11,425 bases of DNA from Sulfurimonas sp. (GTDB lineage: Bacteria; Campylobacterota; Campylobacteria; Campylobacterales; Sulfurimonadaceae). Under the pieces are notes generated by a model. That model saw only the letters and a program-made list of their open reading frames with translations. It was not told the origin of the DNA and made no database searches. The position numbers and the translations under genes are program-made. The stretch covers positions 8,101 to 19,525 of the forward strand of contig NVUO01000027.1 of NCBI GenBank assembly GCA_002733155.1, read 5' to 3'. The stretch's first letter is position 1, and each line of letters opens with the position of its first letter. Positions 1-7,127 of this stretch are shown piece by piece.

Positions 1-627
1 TTACAAAAGCTCGTAATTTTTTCCTACTTTAGATATTTTTTGCTCTTTTTCTAGGTTTTTTAAATTTCTTGATAAGGTCTCAGCTGTCATACCTAAAAGA
101 GCAGCTATTTCATATTTTTTTAAATCTAAATTTAAACTTTGGTTTTGTTTATAAAAATGCAGTATCTTCTCTTTTGCAGATGTTGCAATATTTAGATGAA
201 TGTTTTGTTGAAGAAGTTGTATTTTATGTAAAAGTGATTGTATAAGTCCATATGATATATTTGAGTTAGATAAAAAATTATCTTTAAAACTATCTAGTTT
301 AATTTTAATAATTTTAGCATCTGTTTTAAAAACACCATTAGAGGGGAAGGGGATATTTTGTAATATAGCTGGTTCAGCTATTAATGAAAACGGATTAAAA
401 AAAGCAATGATAATTTCATTCCCTTTATCATCATGTTTAAATACACTTACTATGCCTTCAATTAAAACAAAAAGACTTTCACTAGTATCACCTTTCATAA
501 AAAGGTAGGAATCTTTTTTGTACTCATGTATACTACAAATCTTAGAAAGTTTATTTAGTTCATCATCATTCATAGAAGAAAATAGATAAATTTTACTTAA
601 AACATTTGATATTGATTCTTTTTGCAT
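1..627 (-). CDS. Crp/Fnr-family transcriptional regulator without Fe-S cysteines
   Basis: A 208-residue one-component DNA-binding regulator, complete (TAA at 1-3, ATG at 625-627). An N-terminal cyclic-nucleotide-binding-type beta barrel spans about residues 12-115, a dimerisation helix about 120-145, and a winged helix-turn-helix about 165-205. The recognition helix reads GMTAETLSR (179-187), with the E-x-x-S-R pattern (E183, S186, R187) used by Fnr to read TTGAT half-sites. There is only one cysteine (C31), so it cannot hold an Fnr-type [4Fe-4S] cluster. The region equivalent to Crp's cAMP pocket (about 80-98) lacks the usual Gly-Glu and Arg-Ser/Ala contacts, so cAMP binding is unlikely. The effector is unknown; nitrosative, redox or haem-type signals are all possible. 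A weak AGG Shine-Dalgarno lies about 9 nt before the start. It is separated from the upstream methyltransferase by a hairpin and a -10 box, so it is probably its own transcription unit. Family assignment is firm; role is not. Confidence 0.93.
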   Translation of the reverse strand: MQKESISNVLSKIYLFSSMNDDELNKLSKICSIHEYKKDSYLFMKGDTSESLFVLIEGIVSVFKHDDKGNEIIIAFFNPFSLIAEPAILQNIPFPSNGVFKTDAKIIKIKLDSFKDNFLSNSNISYGLIQSLLHKIQLLQQNIHLNIATSAKEKILHFYKQNQSLNLDLKKYEIAALLGMTAETLSRNLKNLEKEQKISKVGKNYELL

Positions 628-644
628 TTTAGTACCTAAAAAAT

Positions 645-650
645 ATTATA
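645..650 (-). promoter_or_regulatory. Candidate -10 box for the Crp/Fnr-type regulator gene
   Basis: A perfect TATAAT on the minus strand lies 18-23 nt upstream of the regulator's ATG. No convincing -35 is seen, which is common for sigma-70 promoters of Campylobacterota. An Fnr-like near-palindrome (692-705) lies about 60 bp upstream of the expected start of transcription. Confidence 0.4.
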
Positions 651-677
651 GAGTAGGGAAATATTTAATAGCTTAAA

Positions 678-719
678 ATAAAAAGTTTAGTTTGAGAATT
701 CTAAATACTAACTTTTTAT
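678..719 (-). terminator. A/T-rich hairpin over the methyltransferase stop codon, possible terminator
   Basis: The arms 678-691 and 707-719 are complementary over about 13 bp with one bulged base. They contain A5/T5 runs, so on either strand a stem is followed by a T-run. The 15-nt loop contains the palindrome AGAATTCT. On the minus strand it sits exactly at the end of the pyrD-peptidase-methyltransferase run, where a terminator is expected. The stem is poor in G+C, so terminator strength is uncertain. Confidence 0.4.
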
Positions 720-1310
720 TGCACTTACTAAAAATATTGGGAACTCTTTTCCTTCTTTCTTAACAGTATGTGCAGTTGAGAAGCTTATATTGATAAAACC
801 TTGCTTTTGTAATATGTTTTTAAATTCATCTCTTTTAAAACCAAGATGAAATATTCCCTTAGTATTTTGTGGATGAAATGTTCCATCCTCTTTATCTAAG
901 TCTGCTAAGGCAATTAATGCTCCAGAGTTTAAACTTTCAGAAAATCTTTGAATAAGTTTATTCGTGTCTTTTACGTGATGTATAGCCATTACACTAATTA
1001 TCAAGTCAAATTTTTTATTTATAGGTATATCTATAATATTTTGACAGAGCATTTCTACCTTGGAATTTAATTCTGATTTAGATACAAGTTGTTTTAGCAT
1101 TGCTTCTGAAATATCAACAGCAGTAATTTTTTTAACAAGAGGAGCAATTTGAGAGCTAATTAGACCTGTCCCCGCACCAAAATCCATTATATTCATTTGA
1201 TTATGTAGCGGAATATTCTTAATTATTGAGCTGCCAACAGCTGATGAAAGAATCTTAATAATCTCATTAGAATCCCATTCTTCAGCTTTTTTATCAAATA
1301 AATCACTCAT
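708..1310 (-). CDS. Class I SAM-dependent methyltransferase
   Basis: A 200-residue soluble methyltransferase of the UbiE/Methyltransf_11/25 type. SAM-binding motif I is IMDFGAGTG (41-49), the acidic residue after strand 2 is D66 (VDIS), and the motif IV region is LIISVMAIHHV (103-113). A DLDKEDGTFH segment (137-146) and H155 lie where small-molecule methyltransferases place substrate-contacting residues. The substrate cannot be told from sequence; a small molecule is more likely than a macromolecule given the length. The start codon overlaps the end of the M16 peptidase gene (ATGAGTGA), so the gene is probably translated by coupling; only a distant AAAGG lies upstream. It is the last gene of the pyrD run, followed by a hairpin. 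Sure of the fold, not of the role. Confidence 0.9.
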   Translation of the reverse strand: MSDLFDKKAEEWDSNEIIKILSSAVGSSIIKNIPLHNQMNIMDFGAGTGLISSQIAPLVKKITAVDISEAMLKQLVSKSELNSKVEMLCQNIIDIPINKKFDLIISVMAIHHVKDTNKLIQRFSESLNSGALIALADLDKEDGTFHPQNTKGIFHLGFKRDEFKNILQKQGFINISFSTAHTVKKEGKEFPIFLVSAIKS

Positions 1311-2700
1311 TTGTTGTTTTATTGCCTTTTTTTAGGATAAGTGTAGTAGATTTATCAAAATTAAAGTATTTGTTCGCAATTTCTTGAACTTTTTTGGCTG
1401 TAACTTTTTGAACATCATCTTCATATGTTAGAAGTGGTTCTAAGTCTCCACGAACAAGATAAGAACCAAATAGATTAGCTACAGAAGTTGAACTCTCTAA
1501 TGAATATATAAAGTCAGCTTTAGTATTTATCTTAACCTTATCAATCTCAGCCTTAGTAACTTTTTCATTTTTAATAAGTTTTATTTGTTTAATAAGTTCA
1601 ACTTCAACATCTTCAGCTTTTATACCAGGGTTACATGAAGCTAGAAATATAAATAAACCTGGATCTATATTTTCCATATTATATGCGTAGATACTATTTA
1701 CAAGTCTTTGCTTATTTATTAACTCTTTATATAATCTTGAACTTTTTCCAGAGTATAAAATCTCAGATATTACACTAAGTGTAACTTGGTCTTTGTCTTT
1801 AAAGTCTGGTATATGAAAAGTTATAGCTAATATCTCAACTTCACTTTCTCTATGTATAATTATACGTTTTGGTCCGTCTTGTTCTGGTTCTTTGAACTTA
1901 ACTTCTGGTATTTTAGCTGTATTTTTAATATCACCAAACTCTTTTTTAGCTTTTTTAAATACATCTTTAGCTTTTACGTCACCAGTTACCATTAAAATAG
2001 CATTTGATGGTTGATAATAAGTTTTATGGAATTTTTTAATATCTTTAATAGTCCAAGTTTGTATATCATTCATAAAGCCAATTGGTGTCCAGTGGTATGG
2101 ATGATATACATATGAATTATTAAACATTGCAAAGTAAAGATAACCAACTGGAGAATTTTCTGTACGCCATCTACGTTCCTCTGCAACTACATCACGTTCG
2201 GGCTGAAACTCTTTATCTTTTAGGTTTAGATTTTGCATAAGTTCAGCATAAAGTTCTATAGACTTTGAAAGATTATCTGTACTTGATTTTATATAGTAGT
2301 GGGTATAGTCAAAACTAGTAGATGCATTATTTACACCACCTATGCTTTTTACCTCTTTGTCAAATTCACCAGCATTTAGGTTTTTAGTTGACTTGAAATT
2401 CATATGTTCTAGCATATGTGCAATACCTGTCTTACCCATAACTTCATTTCTGCTTCCTACTTTATAAAAGATATCAGTAGATATTACATTTGTAGAGTTT
2501 TCTAGTGGAATTACAACTATTTGTAAGCCATTTTTTAAAGTTTTTGTTTCGTATCTTGGTAATGATGAAGACATGTTTTTAATCTCTTTTGTTTTGATTT
2601 TACTTTTAGGTTTTTCTTTTGTAGCATCATTGTCATTTATAAACGATGATGATGCTAAAAGTAAAGATGAACTAAGTAATATTGTTATTATTGTTTTCAT
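1303..2700 (-). CDS. Periplasmic M16-family zinc metallopeptidase (insulinase-like)
   Basis: A 465-residue M16 peptidase. Residues 1-17 form a signal peptide (MKTIITILLSSSLLLAS) with no lipobox cysteine, so it should be a soluble periplasmic protein. The inverted zinc motif HxxEH is intact (H95, E98, H99), and the third ligand is in ERDVVAEERR (E174 or, by spacing, E175), so the N-terminal M16 domain (about 50-195) looks catalytically active. A non-catalytic M16_C domain spans about 205-385. Length is that of single-chain bacterial homologues. The ATG directly follows the pyrD stop (TAAATG) and the 3' end overlaps the methyltransferase start by 8 nt, so the three genes are probably one operon. 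From memory, Campylobacter jejuni has the same pyrD-zinc protease pair (Cj0804-Cj0805) followed by dapA; here a methyltransferase takes that place. Natural substrate unknown; degradation of peptides in the envelope is the likely role. Confidence 0.93.
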   Translation of the reverse strand: MKTIITILLSSSLLLASSSFINDNDATKEKPKSKIKTKEIKNMSSSLPRYETKTLKNGLQIVVIPLENSTNVISTDIFYKVGSRNEVMGKTGIAHMLEHMNFKSTKNLNAGEFDKEVKSIGGVNNASTSFDYTHYYIKSSTDNLSKSIELYAELMQNLNLKDKEFQPERDVVAEERRWRTENSPVGYLYFAMFNNSYVYHPYHWTPIGFMNDIQTWTIKDIKKFHKTYYQPSNAILMVTGDVKAKDVFKKAKKEFGDIKNTAKIPEVKFKEPEQDGPKRIIIHRESEVEILAITFHIPDFKDKDQVTLSVISEILYSGKSSRLYKELINKQRLVNSIYAYNMENIDPGLFIFLASCNPGIKAEDVEVELIKQIKLIKNEKVTKAEIDKVKINTKADFIYSLESSTSVANLFGSYLVRGDLEPLLTYEDDVQKVTAKKVQEIANKYFNFDKSTTLILKKGNKTTNE

Positions 2701-3759
2701 TTATTTTCTATCAGCTCCAGTTGCCTCAATGATATTTTTGTATCCATCTGCAAGTATTAACTCTGTTAGTTCTTTATTTATATTCATAATCATATCAGGA
2801 CCATGGTATATTAAGCCACTTAAAATTTGAACTAATGATGCCCCAGCTTTTATACGTCTATAAACCTCTTGTGCTGAATCTATGCCACCAACTGAAATAA
2901 GTGTAGTTTTACCATATAATTCTTTTGCTATAGCTTCAAAAATTTCAAAACTTTTTTCTTTAAGAACAGCTCCACTTAAACCACCAATAGACTTTGGATT
3001 TTTAACTAATGAATAATCAATAGTAGTATTAGTAGCAATTATACCATCAGCTCCTTTTTCAACAGCCATAGTAGTCAAAGCTACTGCATCCTCAGCTGTC
3101 ATGTCTGGTGCAATTTTAAGAAGGATTGGTTTATCTGTAATATCTTTTGCTTCTTTAAATAATCTTGTTATAAACTCTTCATTTTGTAAATCTCTTAAGC
3201 CTGGAGTATTTGGTGAAGAGATATTTATAATGAGATAATCACCAAGTTCATGTAAAGACTTAATTAAAGTTATATAGTCATTTATAGCTTCACTCTCAGG
3301 GGTTAGTTTATTTTTACCAATATTTACACCAATAGGTGTAGTAAAAGGGAAACGAGTTTTAAGTCTTCTTTGAACTTTTAGTAGTCCTTCATTGTTAAAA
3401 CCCATGGCATTTTGAATACTCTCTTCTTCAATATGGCGAAACATCCTAGGTTTTGGATTTCCAGCTTGTGCCTTTGGTGTAATAGTGCCAATCTCTGTAA
3501 AACCAAATCCTAAAATTTGCATACCACGAATCATAGTTGCATTTTTATCAAATCCAGCTCCGAGTCCAACTGGGTTATAAAATGTACGACCAAAAAGTTC
3601 TTGACTTAATACATCATTAGTGATAAAATGAGATTCCAAAAAACCATTAAAGGCTATAGGGAAAATATTTGGAATTCTAAGTGCAGTCTCAGCAAGATGG
3701 TGGGCATTTTCAGGTTGTAGTTTAAATAGCCAAGGTTTTATGCTTTGATAATTTATCAT
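2701..3759 (-). CDS. pyrD: Dihydroorotate dehydrogenase (quinone), class 2
   Basis: The 352-residue flavoenzyme oxidises dihydroorotate to orotate with quinone as acceptor, the fourth step of pyrimidine synthesis, at the inner face of the cytoplasmic membrane. Class 2 is shown by the N-terminal amphipathic helical extension (about 1-40, WLFKLQPENAHHLAE), which binds membrane and quinone, and by serine as catalytic base in NISSPNTPGLR (179-189; S182 corresponds to E. coli S175). FMN-contact segments are visible: NPVGLGAGFDKNA (62-74), EIGTITP (89-95), NAMGFNN (117-123), LKIAPD (214-219), ATNTT (242-246) and SVGGIDS (289-295). Length matches the family. It is first in a run with the M16 peptidase (TAA directly followed by ATG). 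The Shine-Dalgarno (AAAGG) lies unusually far, about 15 nt, from the ATG. A minus-strand TATAAT at 3791-3796 probably drives it. Confidence 0.97.
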   Translation of the reverse strand: MINYQSIKPWLFKLQPENAHHLAETALRIPNIFPIAFNGFLESHFITNDVLSQELFGRTFYNPVGLGAGFDKNATMIRGMQILGFGFTEIGTITPKAQAGNPKPRMFRHIEEESIQNAMGFNNEGLLKVQRRLKTRFPFTTPIGVNIGKNKLTPESEAINDYITLIKSLHELGDYLIINISSPNTPGLRDLQNEEFITRLFKEAKDITDKPILLKIAPDMTAEDAVALTTMAVEKGADGIIATNTTIDYSLVKNPKSIGGLSGAVLKEKSFEIFEAIAKELYGKTTLISVGGIDSAQEVYRRIKAGASLVQILSGLIYHGPDMIMNINKELTELILADGYKNIIEATGADRK

Positions 3760-3790
3760 AAGTTAGTATTTGCCTTTGTAAAATTTATTA

Positions 3791-3796
3791 ATTATA
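3791..3796 (-). promoter_or_regulatory. Candidate -10 box for the pyrD operon
   Basis: A perfect TATAAT on the minus strand lies 32-37 nt upstream of the pyrD ATG, giving a leader of about 25 nt. No clear -35 is seen. It lies back to back with the promoter of the plus-strand gene at 3891. Confidence 0.5.
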
Positions 3797-3831
3797 CTGA
3801 AAAAAAGTTAAGATTTAGTTAGTTCGCTATG

Positions 3832-3860
3832 TTGATATTGTAATTATCTTTAAATATAAT
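3832..3860 (+). promoter_or_regulatory. Strong sigma-70-type promoter for the small hypothetical gene
   Basis: TTGATA (3832-3837), a 17-bp spacer, and TATAAT (3855-3860) give a near-consensus promoter, 11 of 12 bases. The predicted transcription start is near 3867, leaving a leader of about 24 nt with a good Shine-Dalgarno (AAGGAAAAGGA, 3879-3889). It is the best -35/-10 pair in the window. Confidence 0.7.
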
Positions 3861-3890
3861 GTGCTTAAATAAATTTATAAGGAAAAGGAA

Positions 3891-4313
3891 ATGCATTATT
3901 TTAATAAAGTTAAACTAGGTCAAAAAGTTTTTAGTATTATTTATGGAAAAGGCACAGTTATATTTACCTTACCAAAAGAGCATAGGTTGGATGGTTTTTA
4001 TGTATTTGCAGCTCAGTATTCAAAAAAAAATAGAGTATATTATACAATAGATGGGTTTCCAAACTGGTCAGATAAAGAGTTTGCTTATCAAAGTGTTTTT
4101 TATAAAGATGATATTGATTTTGCAGATATGGATACTCAAGATGTAAGTAAAATATTATCACAAAAACAAATATTAAAATATAGAGATAGGAGTGAGTTAG
4201 AAATTCAATGTCCATCAGGTCTTTGGCGTAATGTTGATGAAGTACCAGAGAGTTTAATGAAAAAAGCTTGTAATAAATCACAATTTCATTTATTTAGAAA
4301 AGAGACTACTTAG
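3891..4313 (+). CDS. Uncharacterised 140-residue protein, possible beta-barrel (KOW/Tudor-like) domain
   Basis: I do not recognise a named family. The protein is soluble, with no signal peptide or membrane segment. The N-terminal half (about 7-75) has the look of a small beta barrel: LGQKVFSIIYGKGTVI (9-24), a strand FYVFAAQY (36-43), then YTIDGFPNW (51-59) and QSVFYKDDID (67-76). The pattern 'G-x-x-V-x-S-x-x-x-G-x-G-x-V ... Y-T-x-D-G' resembles small phage and bacterial proteins that begin 'V-W-s-x-x-x-G-x-G-x-V' and are often called KOW/Tudor-like; this is pattern resemblance, not a proven match. The C-terminal half (85-140) is charged and probably helical. The start is well supported by a strong Shine-Dalgarno and a near-consensus promoter. 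The gene is monocistronic and faces the HAD phosphatase gene tail to tail. A9 at 4022-4030 lies inside it. Confidence 0.85.
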   Translation: MHYFNKVKLGQKVFSIIYGKGTVIFTLPKEHRLDGFYVFAAQYSKKNRVYYTIDGFPNWSDKEFAYQSVFYKDDIDFADMDTQDVSKILSQKQILKYRDRSELEIQCPSGLWRNVDEVPESLMKKACNKSQFHLFRKETT

Positions 4314-4349
4314 TATATTAATTATTTAATTAAAGTTAATACTTAGTAG
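4306..4349. terminator. Imperfect inverted repeat between convergent genes, possible bidirectional terminator
   Basis: Outer arms 4306-4321 (CTACTTAGTATATTAA) and 4336-4349 (TTAATACTTAGTAG) pair imperfectly. Inside them is a perfect palindrome TTAATTA-TT-TAATTAA (4318-4333). The structure spans both stop codons and fills the 22-bp gap between two convergent genes, the place for a shared terminator. G+C content is very low, so the hairpin is weak. Confidence 0.3.
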
Positions 4350-4914
4350 CCTTGTCCGCCAAGGCTAACATAGCATCATCTCCAGCACTATCTCCATAAA
4401 CATATATTGTATTGAATTGTTCTAAATTAAGATGTTTTTTTATACGATTTACTTTTTCATCTCCATAACAATTTTTAGTTAAAAACTTACCAGTAATCTT
4501 AGAGTTTATAAATTCTAATTCTGTACAAAGAAGCTCTATAGAGTTTTTATCACACCAAGGTTGTAGCCAAGATTTCATAGATGCTGAAACTATTATAACC
4601 CTATCACCATTTTTTTGGTGTTTCTTAAGTATCTCTAATCTATCTTTATTTATCAGCTTATCTAGTATTTTTAAAGAGTAGTTAGATGAAATTTGTTTAA
4701 ATTCCGCCTCATCCATTCCAGCATAAAAAGTTTCAAATAATTTCTCTTTTGATATATCGTTTCTTAGCAGTTTTAGTTTGTACATAATGAAATAAGGTAA
4801 AAACTTAAACATACTTAGTAAGTATTTTTCTCTGTTTACACTATACTTCAAAAATTCACTTAAAGAATCCTTTTTTGTTAGAGTACCATCAAAGTCAAAT
4901 AAGGCTAAATTCAT
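4336..4914 (-). CDS. HAD-superfamily (subfamily IB, PSPase-like) phosphatase, candidate phosphoribosyl-polyprenyl-phosphate phosphatase
   Basis: A 192-residue HAD phosphatase. Motif I is DFDGTLT (D7 nucleophile, D9 acid/base), motif II is VSAS (S110), the motif III lysine is K154, and motif IV is GDSAGDD (174-180; D175, D179). A helical C1-type cap (about 15-95) lies between motifs I and II. All catalytic residues are present. It is last in the six-gene arabinose-lipid run: its ATG overlaps the GT gene's stop (TAATG) and has a good GGAG Shine-Dalgarno 7 nt upstream. The mycobacterial pathway needs removal of the 5-phosphate of phosphoribosyl-polyprenyl phosphate between the UbiA and DprE1 steps; there a PAP2-type protein (Rv3807c) has been proposed. 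I infer that this HAD protein does that job here. From memory, proteins fusing a HAD domain to a UbiA domain occur in other Proteobacteria, which would support this. Fold certain, substrate inferred. Confidence 0.9.
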   Translation of the reverse strand: MNLALFDFDGTLTKKDSLSEFLKYSVNREKYLLSMFKFLPYFIMYKLKLLRNDISKEKLFETFYAGMDEAEFKQISSNYSLKILDKLINKDRLEILKKHQKNGDRVIIVSASMKSWLQPWCDKNSIELLCTELEFINSKITGKFLTKNCYGDEKVNRIKKHLNLEQFNTIYVYGDSAGDDAMLALADKATKY

Positions 4915-6398
4915 TATCTTTCTCCATTATAATATCTATCATTAAAATAACATTCACCAATGGGCAGCCAATCTGGGATATTATAAAACTTTTCTTTTTG
5001 AATATCTAAATAAAGTTTTTTATACATATCATATTTGAAATTTTTACACTCAGCTGAATAAAATTTAGCCTTATTTATATCTATTTGTTTAGTGCTAAAT
5101 GTAGTACAAACATTTTCTAAAGTTTTTGCTTTTATTTCTTTTTTATCAAAAAGAATTATATCTTTGTTTTTTAACTCTCTTACATCCAATAGTTTATCAT
5201 CTAAGCGTCCATATTTTGATGTAGAAAATAAAACAAGTACATCTCTTTTACAATGATAAGAAAGAATTGAAGCTGTAGAATAACCAAAGGTGAAAATTCT
5301 TTTTTCACTTAGTTTATCTAGTTGTTCACAGACTTTTTGTGTTTGAGTAAACATAACTACATCTGAGTATTTTTTATGATTTTGAAGTAATGATTTTGGC
5401 AAAAATATAAGAATTAGCAGGATAGCTATATGTAAAAAAGTAAAAATAATATTATATTTAAATACCTTAGATAATATTTCTTTGTCTAAAAAGTAAAAAA
5501 GTAAAAACATATATGGAGTAAAAAGTAAAAACCAGTGAAGACCTATACTTTTTTTAAGGGATACTATAAAGAAAATACTAAAGGAAAGTACTAATATAGA
5601 TAATAAAAGTTTTAGTAGTTTGGAGTTTTCAAATTTACTCTTAAATAGATAATATAAACCCCATGGTGTAAAAATATAAGACATAAGTAAAAAATATCCA
5701 AGTACAGTTTTTATATTGTAGATAGTATTTTCAGTCCTTGCAAAGAAGTTAAACATTATGTTATTCCAACAAGAATTGTAGTTAAAATAAAGGTTTTGAA
5801 ATATGAAAACAGATATAACTATGCTAACTAAAATAATATTTTTTATAGCCTTTTTTTTGTAAACAATTAAAGCAAATATTAAAAGACTTAACATTAAAAA
5901 AACTGCAAAATACTTACTTAAAAATGCTAAACCTAAGAATATACCAGCAAGCAAGGTATTAAAAAACCATTCTTTTTTTTCTAATGAATAAAGTAAAAAT
6001 AAAGTCCCTAAAGAACCAAATAACAATAACGGAATATCATTTGTCATAAGAGATAAAAGTATATCCACTGGTGAGGCTAAAAAAATCATAGATACATATA
6101 ATGATTTATTTTTGTCTTTTGTGTAAAGAGTAGATATTTTATAAATTATAAATGCTGTAACTATAGTTGTGAAAACTGAAAACAGCCTAAATAACACATA
6201 AGAATCATTTAAAAAACTTAAAAGATAAATTACCCATGCAACCATTGGTGGATGGTCATAATAACCAGAGGATAAGTTTTGAGCCCATTTGATAAAGTAT
6301 GCCTCATCCCCAGTTAGAGGTAAGAAAGTAAGTATAATAATCTTAAATACAAAGATTATAAATAGAGTTATAAACTCTTTTTTATATAGATTTATCAT
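4914..6398 (-). CDS. GT-C membrane glycosyltransferase (GT39/GT83-like), candidate arabinosyltransferase
   Basis: A 494-residue polytopic membrane enzyme of the PMT/ArnT class, which transfers sugar from a polyprenyl-phosphate donor on the periplasmic side. After the first membrane helix (8-27) comes the class signature: GDEAY (30-34, D31 the expected catalytic acid of the first periplasmic loop) and GYYDHPPMVAW (45-55). Roughly a dozen hydrophobic helices extend to about residue 336, and a soluble, probably periplasmic C-terminal domain of about 155 residues follows. The start codon overlaps the SDR stop (ATGA), and no real Shine-Dalgarno is seen, so translation probably depends on coupling. 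Its place directly after DprE1/DprE2 homologues mirrors AftA (Rv3792) after Rv3790-Rv3791, and recalls TfpW, the GT-C arabinosyltransferase for Pseudomonas type IV pilins. Donor inferred from context as polyprenyl-phosphoryl arabinose; the acceptor (LPS, pilin, flagellin, other glycan) is unknown. Confidence 0.9.
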   Translation of the reverse strand: MINLYKKEFITLFIIFVFKIIILTFLPLTGDEAYFIKWAQNLSSGYYDHPPMVAWVIYLLSFLNDSYVLFRLFSVFTTIVTAFIIYKISTLYTKDKNKSLYVSMIFLASPVDILLSLMTNDIPLLLFGSLGTLFLLYSLEKKEWFFNTLLAGIFLGLAFLSKYFAVFLMLSLLIFALIVYKKKAIKNIILVSIVISVFIFQNLYFNYNSCWNNIMFNFFARTENTIYNIKTVLGYFLLMSYIFTPWGLYYLFKSKFENSKLLKLLLSILVLSFSIFFIVSLKKSIGLHWFLLFTPYMFLLFYFLDKEILSKVFKYNIIFTFLHIAILLILIFLPKSLLQNHKKYSDVVMFTQTQKVCEQLDKLSEKRIFTFGYSTASILSYHCKRDVLVLFSTSKYGRLDDKLLDVRELKNKDIILFDKKEIKAKTLENVCTTFSTKQIDINKAKFYSAECKNFKYDMYKKLYLDIQKEKFYNIPDWLPIGECYFNDRYYNGER

Positions 6399-7126
6399 AT
6401 ACTCAATTTTTTGAAAATAAATTCGGGTATATTTTTTATGATTAGCATAATTAAAAACCAGATTGATTTTGTATAGAGTATATTTTTGCCAGCTTGTTGA
6501 GCCTTATATATATCCTCAGCTACATCTATAGGTTCAGCTGTTAGTCTTTCAGGTAAATGTAGTTTCTGTGTCATTTTAGTAGCTACAAAACCTGGTTTTA
6601 CTGTTAAAACACTCACTCCAGATTTAAATAATCTATTTCTTAGACCACTTAAATAAGAAGAAAAAGCAGCCTTAGCACTTCCATATATATAATTAGCTTT
6701 TCTACCACGGTCACCAGCAACGGATGATATACCTACAATAAAACCACGTCTTTCTTTCTCAAAATCATTTGAAATTATATTTAAAATACTTACAGCGCCA
6801 GTATAATTGACATTTATAGTATTTAAACATTCCCCCCAATTCTTTTGAGCTATTTTCTGTTCAGTCATGTATCCAGATACTATTATAACTCCAAGAGGTT
6901 TTTCACTTAATTGCTCATAAAAACTCTTATGAGTATCATAGGCAGTAATATCAAAGTCTAAAATTTGTACATTTACAGCTGAACGAACTTCTATATCTGT
7001 TTTTAGCTCTGATAAATCAGATGAAGACCTTGCGCATAGATAAAGGTTATAACCATTTTTTGCATATGTACGTGCAATCTCTTTTGCTATATCACTTTTT
7101 GCGCCTATAATTAAAACATAACTCAT
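6395..7126 (-). CDS. dprE2: DprE2-like SDR: polyprenyl-phosphoryl-2-keto-ribose reductase
   Basis: A 243-residue short-chain dehydrogenase/reductase. The start chosen is ATG at 7124-7126: it has GGAG 7 nt upstream and puts the Rossmann strand at the N-terminus (MSYVLIIGAKSDIA) as in homologues. A longer open frame to 7171 would add 15 residues with no family match and a 44-nt overlap into the upstream gene. Seen: cofactor loop GAKSDIA (8-14), NVNYTG (105-110), catalytic S134/S135, Y148 and K152 (YGSAK), and PGF (178-180). The C-terminus has a hydrophobic stretch (about 221-236) that should bind membrane, as expected for a polyprenyl-lipid substrate. In mycobacteria DprE2 reduces the 2-keto intermediate made by DprE1 to polyprenyl-phosphoryl-arabinofuranose using NADH. 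The gene sits directly after the DprE1 homologue (1-nt gap) and overlaps the GT gene by 4 nt. The symbol rests on context and similarity. Confidence 0.88.
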   Translation of the reverse strand: MSYVLIIGAKSDIAKEIARTYAKNGYNLYLCARSSSDLSELKTDIEVRSAVNVQILDFDITAYDTHKSFYEQLSEKPLGVIIVSGYMTEQKIAQKNWGECLNTINVNYTGAVSILNIISNDFEKERRGFIVGISSVAGDRGRKANYIYGSAKAAFSSYLSGLRNRLFKSGVSVLTVKPGFVATKMTQKLHLPERLTAEPIDVAEDIYKAQQAGKNILYTKSIWFLIMLIIKNIPEFIFKKLSI

Positions 7127-7127
7127 T

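Noticed and set aside
2650..2700. M16 peptidase as a lipoprotein
   Set aside because: There is no cysteine at the end of the signal peptide, so no lipobox.
2573..2830. Plus-strand open frame over the pyrD/M16 junction
   Set aside because: It lies antisense to the M16 signal-peptide region and the pyrD C-terminus; its hydrophobic look comes from complementing those codons.
3832..3845. Fnr site TTGAT at the promoter of the hypothetical gene
   Set aside because: Only the first half matches; the other half-site does not, and TTGATA is fully explained as the -35 box.
3964..4281. Minus-strand open frame opposite the small hypothetical gene
   Set aside because: The plus-strand frame has the promoter and Shine-Dalgarno; the minus frame has no ribosome site of note and shadow composition.
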